Part shown: in pieces, positions 1-3,940 of the stretch
Layout: each line of letters opens with the position of its first letter
How positions within the stretch are numbered: the stretch's first letter is position 1
Assembly (NCBI GenBank): GCA_034435435.1
Contig: DAOTXN010000026.1
Coordinates: 1 to 8,775 of the forward strand
Direction of reading: 5' to 3'
DNA: 8,775 nt
From: DAOTXN01 sp034435435
Lineage (GTDB): Bacteria; Chloroflexota; Anaerolineae; S140-20
Translations under genes and position numbers: made by a program
Notes under the pieces: model-generated
What the model saw: only the letters and a program-made list of their open reading frames with translations
Told to the model about the DNA's origin: nothing
The model's database searches: none

Positions 1-8
1 ACCTCCTT
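1..8 (-). promoter_or_regulatory. Shine-Dalgarno sequence of a gene starting outside the window
   Basis: Read on the minus strand, the left edge ends in AAGGAGGT, a near-perfect anti-16S match. A minus-strand gene probably starts within about ten bases beyond the window. Only the ribosome binding site is visible, so nothing can be said about the product. Confidence 0.4.
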
Positions 9-35
9 GTGCTTGCTGAACGGATTAAACCACAA

Positions 36-119
36 CGAAACGATCTATTGGCGGTTCGGTTGTTAAAGGGCGAAACGATCTATTGACGGTTCATTCGTTA
101 TCAACGAAACGATGTATTG
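36..119. repeat. Three tandem copies of a 34-35 bp repeat unit
   Basis: The core CGAAACGAT(C/G)TATTG occurs at 36-50, 71-85 and 105-119, a period of 35 then 34 bases. The spacers are also related, sharing CGGTTC and GTTA. A perfect 6-bp inverted repeat (TTCGTT, ATC loop, AACGAA) lies at 94-108. The third copy encodes the last residues of the small lipoprotein that ends at 101. The array sits 27 bases upstream of the Shine-Dalgarno sequence at the left edge, so it could be an iterated operator for the next gene or simply an intergenic tandem repeat. The sequence does not decide between these. Confidence 0.8.
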
Positions 120-328
120 TCGTATGACACATAACCATAAGGGTTCTGTTCAGCGGGCACGACGAGTTCCACCTGCCCCTTGACCACCTCGACTTGATTC
201 GAATGCACGATCCGGCAGGACAGGAGCAGGCCGGCCAGCAGGGCGCACGCCAGGCCCACGGGGCCGCGCAGCCGCAGGCTCACCCGCAGCGTGTTTTGAA
301 ACGGCGGTTTTAGCCCCTGGTCGTTCAT
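101..328 (-). CDS. Small putative lipoprotein
   Basis: A 75-residue product with a basic, hydrophilic N-terminus, a hydrophobic stretch at about 24-37 (VGLACALLAGLLLS) and a lipobox-like LLSC ending at Cys38. Lipid anchoring to the outer face of the membrane is therefore likely. The mature part is only about 38 residues and matches no family I recognise. ATG at 326-328 is preceded by AAAGGCGG about ten bases upstream. It follows the tail of the repeat-protein gene by 18 bases, so the two may be co-transcribed. The last six codons are formed by a copy of the 35-bp repeat, so the natural C-terminus may have been altered by the repeat array. A chance reading frame cannot be excluded. Confidence 0.5.
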   Translation of the reverse strand: MNDQGLKPPFQNTLRVSLRLRGPVGLACALLAGLLLSCRIVHSNQVEVVKGQVELVVPAEQNPYGYVSYDNTSFR

Positions 329-401
329 AGACGCATTCCGCCTTTCTCACTCCGGCGCGAACTCGTCGGCCCCGACGTCGGTGACGGCGCTGCCATTTCC
401 G

Positions 402-1157
402 TCACCGTCCAGCGGGCGGGTCAAAGTCCGCGCCGGGCGCACTACTGTCTGCGTCCGCCATCAAAGCAATTGAAACGCACCCACCGCTCATTCCGCTGGC
501 CACCGTCCGGGGGTGTTCCTGATCGCTGGATATGTCAGAGAGGACAAAATCATCCCCTACCAGGGCGCCGTCAGCAGCCACAAACTGCCCATAGATGCGG
601 GGGAGGGCTTGACGGTGATCCTCCCACACCGCCAGATATTGGTCAGAGGCGGCATCGAAGGCCAGGTCTGCGAGTTCTATGGTGTTGCCCCCATCTTCAA
701 TGGCAAAGGCCGATCCCAAAAGATCGCCATTAGCCGCCAGGCGCCGCCCATAGACGGCGTCGGCGGCAAGCCCGACTGGGCCCTGTCGCCAGATTACCAG
801 ATATTCGTTTTCCGCAGGATTGTAGGCTATGGCCGTCTGCTCTTGTTTGTTAGCCCCAACGTAAATATTTATTACCCCACCGATAAGGCCCAGGCTGTCG
901 CCGCTTAGCCGTTGGCCATAGATGTCCTCGTAGTGAGATGGTTCGGCGTACCCCTCGGACCAGACCACCAGAAATTCGTCATCTATGGAATTGTACGCGG
1001 CCCTGGCGCTCGACCACGCGGTGTTGGCAATAAGCACCTCATCTCCCACCTGACCGTCGGCGGCGACCAGGCGACCGTAGACTTTTCTGTCGTATGGCCC
1101 GTCGCGCCAGTCTACCCAGACTACCAGGTAAGTATCGTGAGTGGGATTGTACACCAC
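402..1157 (-). CDS. C-terminal fragment of the repeat protein (repeats 3-6)
   Basis: This is the main open part of the disrupted gene. It is preceded in the same frame by 51 further sense codons (1158-1310) that encode repeat 2. Repeats 3 to 6 begin near VVYNPTHDTYLVVW, AAYNSIDDEFLVVW, AIAYNPAENEYLVIW and ADLAFDAASDQYLAVW. Each is followed by a YG(Q/R) motif and a short Gly-rich turn. The GTG at 1155-1157 is only a nominal start: it falls inside a repeat and has no signal peptide. Sequence after about residue 215 loses the repeat pattern, consistent with the frameshift that displaces the acidic tail. If translated independently it would stay in the cytoplasm. Confidence 0.6.
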   Translation of the reverse strand: MVYNPTHDTYLVVWVDWRDGPYDRKVYGRLVAADGQVGDEVLIANTAWSSARAAYNSIDDEFLVVWSEGYAEPSHYEDIYGQRLSGDSLGLIGGVINIYVGANKQEQTAIAYNPAENEYLVIWRQGPVGLAADAVYGRRLAANGDLLGSAFAIEDGGNTIELADLAFDAASDQYLAVWEDHRQALPRIYGQFVAADGALVGDDFVLSDISSDQEHPRTVASGMSGGCVSIALMADADSSAPGADFDPPAGR

Positions 1158-1310
1158 GTATTTGTCTCTACCGTGAGTCGTGACGCCGCTGGTGGTCAGG
1201 GTGACGACGCTCCCGTCTGGTTGCCCGTTACTCGACAGTCGTTGTCCCTTGATGGTGGAATTCTCGATCCAGACGATGAGATAGCCACCGTTTCCATAGG
1301 CTATTTCTGA

Positions 1311-1646
1311 TCACATTCCGGTCACCCCCTGGCTGGCCGTCGCGATGGCCACCGCGTCGCCCAAGGGGACGCCCGCGGTGGACACACGCCGCACGTAAAG
1401 CGCAATGTCCTGTCCGGAATGATCCTCCCAGGCAACCAGGTACTCGTCATCCTGGCTGTTGTAGGCGACGGTCGGCCAGATTTGGTCCCCTGCCCCGGCG
1501 CTGATGGGGAAATCACCCTGGCCAACTATGGCCTTGGGAGCGATCAGGAGCACCAGGATCACTAGAACCAGGCCGCCGAGCAGGCTCAGGCGGCGGGGTG
1601 AGACGCGCCCGTTCCGCCGGGTGTGGGGTAAAGAGATTTTGATCAT
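1311..1646 (-). CDS. N-terminal fragment of the repeat protein (signal peptide and repeat 1)
   Basis: An 111-residue product starting MIKISLPHTRR, with an Arg-rich n-region and a long hydrophobic core at about 22-40 (LLGGLVLVILVLLIAPKAIV), giving a signal peptide or anchor. The first propeller-like repeat follows (VAYNSQDDEYLVAWEDH). The start is well supported: GAGGAGGAA lies just upstream of ATG at 1644-1646. The frame ends at TGA 1311-1313, where repeat 2 should begin, so the product would carry only one repeat and is unlikely to fold as a propeller. It lies 38 bases downstream of the PepSY-like lipoprotein gene, probably in the same transcript. Confidence 0.65.
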   Translation of the reverse strand: MIKISLPHTRRNGRVSPRRLSLLGGLVLVILVLLIAPKAIVGQGDFPISAGAGDQIWPTVAYNSQDDEYLVAWEDHSGQDIALYVRRVSTAGVPLGDAVAIATASQGVTGM

Positions 1647-1684
1647 CGTATTCCTCCTCGCATCTTGGAGATATGAAAATCTGG

Positions 1685-2371
1685 TTAAGGCCCGACCTCG
1701 GTCGTCGGCGCCAGCGCCGGCGTAGCTGGAGCAAAGTCGCTGTGCGTGACCTCGCCAGTCAGAAGATCAATGTAGACGAATCTGTCAATACCTCCCGGTA
1801 CGTCGAACTCGATCACCCAGGTGAGGCGGTGTTTGTAACGATTCGGCGAAGCATAGCCGTCTGTGCTAATCCCATTCACACGCACTGAATCAGGGACGCC
1901 GCTCTGCCGGGCGATGGCCACCGCTGCGTCGGAGTCAATGATTTGCGCCATCGGGAGCATGCTCTGGCTATCCGGGCGTTCCCTGAAACCGACCGGCGCA
2001 TAGTCACATTTGTACCGGCTGGGATCGTCTGAGCAGGCTTGTTCATACACCACGCCGTCTGAATAGATGAATAGAGTCCAACGGGTTGGCCCATAGACGT
2101 CAAAAATCCACACGGCCGCTGTCCCGTCCTGGCGTGGACGCCAGGCGGGTGGGTCGAACGACGGAGCGGTGATGGCCCCAATGCTGAACGCTTGCTCCCA
2201 CTGCAAGATGGTGGGCAGAGCGCGGGCGTATGCTTCCCTGGCCGTGACGTATTCACTCGGCGGCGTTGGGGTAGGGGGACGAGGCGTCGGCTCCATCCTC
2301 ACGCAGCCGGCGCCGATGCACAGCAAGAGGGTCAAACCTGTCACGAATCGAGCGTTCCAAATCCTTATCAT
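1685..2371 (-). CDS. Lipoprotein with Pro-rich linker and PepSY-like C-terminus
   Basis: A 228-residue product with an N-terminal hydrophobic signal (LTLLLCIGAGC) whose Cys23 is a plausible lipidation site. A Pro/Thr linker (PTPRPPTPTPP) follows, typical of Gram-positive-like and Chloroflexota lipoproteins. The C-terminal part (about 150-215) has alternating strands ending in FVYIDLLTGEV, which resembles the closing strand of PepSY-type domains, small extracytoplasmic domains often linked to protease inhibition or secretion. Two cysteines in the middle (CSDDPSRYKC) could form a disulfide outside the cell. ATG at 2369-2371 is preceded by GAGAGGAAACG. The domain call is by pattern only; the lipoprotein call is firmer. 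Confidence 0.8.
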   Translation of the reverse strand: MIRIWNARFVTGLTLLLCIGAGCVRMEPTPRPPTPTPPSEYVTAREAYARALPTILQWEQAFSIGAITAPSFDPPAWRPRQDGTAAVWIFDVYGPTRWTLFIYSDGVVYEQACSDDPSRYKCDYAPVGFRERPDSQSMLPMAQIIDSDAAVAIARQSGVPDSVRVNGISTDGYASPNRYKHRLTWVIEFDVPGGIDRFVYIDLLTGEVTHSDFAPATPALAPTTEVGP

Positions 2372-2576
2372 CGTTTCCTCTCATAACGCTAGGGCTAGCT
2401 CCTGCATGGAAAATCCGCCACCTGTTCGCTGTGGTCGGCCAGGTCCAAGCCTGGCCGATCACCTGGTCCAATTCGTTGCTCACTGCCTTGCGCTGCTCCT
2501 CCGACATCAGGTAGGGGTCGTTGCAGCCGGACAGCCCCAATAGCAGCAGCAGCGCCAACCCGCTTAGAAAGGCCAC
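2253..2576 (-). CDS. Putative lipoprotein, C-terminus probably frameshifted
   Basis: The N-terminus is a textbook lipoprotein signal: MAFLSGLALLLLLGLSGC with lipobox LSGC, followed by a charged helix-like segment (MSEEQRKAVSNELDQVIGQAW). The start is a GTG at 2574-2576 directly after a TGA in the same frame, with no good ribosome binding site of its own, so it may rely on coupling to the short ORF upstream. The frame then runs 119 nt into the start of the next lipoprotein gene, and the last 40 or so residues look unlike real protein. Another frame stops just before the next gene's ribosome binding site, so the true gene may end near 2388 after a frameshift. The N-terminal half is credible; the C-terminal half is doubtful. 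Confidence 0.5.
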   Translation of the reverse strand: MAFLSGLALLLLLGLSGCNDPYLMSEEQRKAVSNELDQVIGQAWTWPTTANRWRIFHAGASPSVMRGNDDKDLERSIRDRFDPLAVHRRRLREDGADASSPYPNAAE

Positions 2577-2687
2577 TCAGCGCCCAGGTAAAATGCGGCG
2601 ACCGCCCAGGCGTGGAACCGCAGGACAACAAAAAGGCGGCATGTGATCGTTCGCGAGTTCTGTCGAGAGAGGAAAAATTTTGAACAT
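2577..2687 (-). CDS. Short ORF of 36 codons with a strong ribosome binding site
   Basis: ATG at 2685-2687 is preceded by AAGGAGACGAAACG, one of the best ribosome binding sites in the window. The frame (MFKIFPLST...) stays open for 36 codons and stops at TGA immediately before the GTG of the lipoprotein, in the same frame. It could be a leader peptide coupled to the lipoprotein, or the original start of a gene that has since been broken. Shifting by one base in the T-run near 2672-2680 gives a membrane-like peptide instead (FVVLRFHAWAVAAFYLGAEW, stop at 2564-2566). The initiation signal is strong, but the product is uncertain. Confidence 0.3.
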   Translation of the reverse strand: MFKIFPLSTELANDHMPPFCCPAVPRLGGRRILPGR

Positions 2688-2712
2688 CGTTTCGTCTCCT
2701 TCTGTGTGTGTC

Positions 2713-2772
2713 TCATACGATGGTGTAGATATTAAAGTTGTGGGTCCCTGCTGGCGAGGTTTTATCGTTCAC
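2713..2772 (-). CDS. Possible 19-residue peptide coupled to the ImmA-like gene
   Basis: A GTG at 2770-2772 shares one base with the TAG stop of the ImmA/IrrE-like gene (TAGTG), an arrangement seen in translational coupling. The frame encodes NDKTSPAGTHNFNIYTIV after the start and ends at TGA 2713-2715. There is no Shine-Dalgarno sequence, so translation would depend on re-initiation. A coding role rests only on this junction and on the location after a cassette of small peptide genes. It may be a chance ORF. Confidence 0.2.
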   Translation of the reverse strand: MNDKTSPAGTHNFNIYTIV

Positions 2773-3287
2773 TAGTAGATTGAGGAGACCGTATCTAACC
2801 CCAGCTCGCGCAAGCGTTGCACGGCCAGGGCCTCGGGGACATCAAAGAGACGCGCAACAGCGGCGGGCCTGGCTTTTCCAGACCCGCCGCCGCCAAGCCA
2901 TTTGGTTGGCAATAGCAGGTGCCGACCAAAGTGGTTTGCCCAAACACCAGGAAAATCCAGAGGGCCCGCCCAGATTTCCCTGGCGTTTAGACGCATGAGG
3001 AAGAGGTGGAACATTTGCTGGGCAATGGCTACGCGCTCCTGAGCCGCCGTCAGGCCCTGCCGCAGCAAGATGACGTCGCTGTGCGGGTCGTTGCCGGTGT
3101 GCATCGCCTCCCAGGGCAAGATCGGCACCCGCACTAACTGAATCTGCCGCCAGGGAGGGGGTAAATGGCCCACCATGTGCCGCACAGGCACCGGCGGCCC
3201 TGTCACACCGAACTTTTCCAGGAGCTCCCGGGCAATGCCTTCGACGATAAAGGCAATGGCGCGATCACGCTCCGGGTTGAGTGTCAT
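2772..3287 (-). CDS. ImmA/IrrE-like domain protein, probably catalytically inactive
   Basis: A 171-residue product with the layout of ImmA/IrrE (DUF955) metallopeptidases: an N-terminal helix (ARELLEKFGV, about 19-28), a PVPVRHMVGHL segment (33-42), a segment matching the active-site helix (RVAIAQQMFHLFL, 85-97), a WANHFGRHLLLP segment (116-127) matching the AN.FA..LLMP motif, and a C-terminal helix-turn-helix-like end (VARLFDVPEALAVQRLRELG). In active members the helix carries HExxH; here it reads QQMFH, so the first His and the Glu are Gln90 and Gln91 and only His94 remains. The downstream Glu ligand appears replaced by Gly114. The protein is probably a non-peptidase sensor or binding partner. 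ATG at 3285-3287 overlaps the preceding gene by 23 nt, implying translational coupling. Family assignment is by pattern. Confidence 0.75.
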   Translation of the reverse strand: MTLNPERDRAIAFIVEGIARELLEKFGVTGPPVPVRHMVGHLPPPWRQIQLVRVPILPWEAMHTGNDPHSDVILLRQGLTAAQERVAIAQQMFHLFLMRLNAREIWAGPLDFPGVWANHFGRHLLLPTKWLGGGGSGKARPAAVARLFDVPEALAVQRLRELGLDTVSSIY

Positions 3288-3516
3288 ACATTGGGTGCAG
3301 CCAGCGCAAAAGCCCCTGCGCGAATGTCTCCAGGTTGTCGGCCGAAGGGACGGCCAGAATCAGCTCGCGCGCCCCGCTTGACAACGTGGGTTGAGACGAC
3401 TCAAACTCTGCAATGGCTTGCGGGCGGCTGCCATTTAACAAGTGACTCCGAAAATTGGCATCAAAGACAGCCCGGGCGATCAGTCGTTGTAAATCTCGAT
3501 AATTCTGATCGTTCAT
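3265..3516 (-). CDS. Os1348/NHLP-like small protein
   Basis: An 83-residue product starting MNDQNYRDLQRLIARAVFD. Its pattern RLIARAVFDANFRSHLL (11-27), then AIAEFE (35-40), an LSSGARELI turn-helix (46-54), and a final helix LETFAQGLLRWL, resembles the small Os1348-type proteins of the NHLP clan found in Chloroflexota. Those are related to nitrile-hydratase-type leader peptides of modified peptide (RiPP) precursors. There is no obvious Gly-Gly or Cys-rich core after the helix, so this may be a stand-alone leader-like protein rather than a precursor. I chose ATG at 3514-3516 over a GTG at 3706-3708 because the extra N-terminal residues are the out-of-frame image of the 52-residue gene upstream. 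The ribosome binding site is weak (AAAGAA). It lies 11 bases after that gene and overlaps the ImmA-like gene by 23. Confidence 0.7.
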   Translation of the reverse strand: MNDQNYRDLQRLIARAVFDANFRSHLLNGSRPQAIAEFESSQPTLSSGARELILAVPSADNLETFAQGLLRWLHPMYDTQPGA

Positions 3517-3527
3517 TTCTTTGAGCT

Positions 3528-3686
3528 CTAGCCGCTGGAGCACCCACCTCCGCCGCCGCCGGGTGGACACGTATTGGGCAGGATTCGCCCTGGCCCGAGC
3601 AAGGATGCCACAATGATAAAAATGTTGACCAGGAGCGCCATCTTGAGCGGATCGCTCATGTGCCAATAGATTTTTTGAAAGGACAT
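3528..3686 (-). CDS. 52-residue membrane peptide with a Gly/Cys-rich tail
   Basis: ATG at 3684-3686 follows GAGGAGG with a five-base spacing; a second ATG directly upstream (3687-3689) is closer to the site and less likely. The frame is open for 52 codons to TAG at 3528-3530. The product has a short N-terminus (MSFQKIYWHMSDPLK), one hydrophobic helix at about 16-31 (MALLVNIFIIVASLL) and a tail ending CPPGGGGGGCSSG, with two Cys at 40 and 49 separated by Pro-Pro and six Gly. The tail would most simply lie outside the cell. I know no family with this exact layout. Its place before an Os1348/NHLP-like gene and an ImmA/IrrE-like gene suggests a small-peptide system (inference). The strong ribosome binding site, a helix of plausible length and the compact operon support a real gene. 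Confidence 0.7.
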   Translation of the reverse strand: MSFQKIYWHMSDPLKMALLVNIFIIVASLLGPGRILPNTCPPGGGGGGCSSG

Positions 3687-3803
3687 CATTGCCTCCTCTT
3701 TCATACACGAATCTATATGCTGTTAGTGTAGAAAGAGGGGGTGGAGAGAACGGTGAAGAACAGCCGCGCAGAATGGTTAGAAATTCGGAAATTTGAGCGA
3801 GAT

Positions 3804-3920
3804 AAAAAACGTCCCTAGCAGCCTGTCGGAGAAACGTAATTTAGCCCCTTGTGGGCGTCCAAAATGGGCGCAAAACGAGCACAAGGCCCTATATTACAGG
3901 GTTCTCCGGCAGGCTGCTAG
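3804..3920 (-). terminator. Long hairpin and T-run after the molybdoenzyme gene
   Basis: The molybdoenzyme gene stops at 3936-3938. Read on the minus strand, the transcript then forms a stem from 3920-3880 and 3853-3815 with few mismatches, followed by GGGACG and six T (3809-3804). This fits factor-independent termination and separates the molybdoenzyme transcript from the small-peptide cassette that starts at 3686. Confidence 0.65.
3815..3920. repeat. Large inverted repeat, MITE-like
   Basis: Two arms of about 40 bases begin with CTAGCAGCCTG(T/C)CGGAGAA and end with CCTTGTG, around a loop at 3854-3879. The first 19 bases of each arm pair with one mismatch. CTAG at both outer ends could be a four-base target duplication, as produced by some IS5-type elements. 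No ORF is inside, so this would be a non-autonomous element or a solo palindrome. Only further copies in the genome would establish mobility. Confidence 0.7.
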
Positions 3921-3926
3921 AGGTCG

Positions 3927-3940
3927 GATTTTGGATTAGC
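3927..3940. repeat. Heptamer remnant overlapping the molybdoenzyme stop codon
   Basis: GATTTTG followed by GATTAGC is the same heptamer found inside the molybdoenzyme gene at 4812-4847. It overlaps the stop codon (3936-3938) and lies six bases from the large palindrome. Confidence 0.45.

Larger units (their letters stand above)
347..1646 (-). pseudogene. Secreted six-repeat propeller-like protein, disrupted
   Basis: Read as one gene, this encodes a signal peptide followed by six repeats of about 50 residues built on AYNxxxxEYLVVWxD ... YGxRLxxxGxxxG. Such repeats suggest an extracellular beta-propeller-like fold. Two lesions break it. An in-frame TGA at 1311-1313 separates repeat 1 from repeat 2, while the frame stays open and repeat-like on both sides. 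Near 410-425 the frame ends with PPAGR, whereas the next frame continues with an acidic tail LDGDGNGSAVTDVGADEF and stops at 347-349. This tail style is common at the ends of secreted Chloroflexota repeat proteins. A single missing base in the C/G-rich stretch would restore it. Seen directly: the repeats, the stop and the tail in another frame. Inferred: one ancestral gene. Sequencing errors are an alternative to real decay. Confidence 0.7.

Noticed and set aside
36..119. CRISPR array
   Set aside because: Only three copies of a 15-bp core, the spacers resemble each other, and no cas gene is nearby; a tandem repeat is the better description.
513..1310. Two plus-strand open frames of about 130 codons
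   Set aside because: They mirror the repeat protein; the repeat pattern is only meaningful on the minus strand.
1311..1313. Selenocysteine or alternative genetic code at TGA
   Set aside because: TGA ends other genes in the window (for example at 101, 347 and 3265), Trp elsewhere is TGG, and no redox motif surrounds the site.
2395..2631. 78-codon minus-strand frame with a TTG start
   Set aside because: Overlaps the lipoprotein signal sequence in another frame and shows no protein-like features.
3265..3708. 147-codon frame with a GTG start
   Set aside because: Its first 64 residues are the out-of-frame reading of the 52-residue peptide gene and have no ribosome binding site; the ATG at 3516 is the better start.
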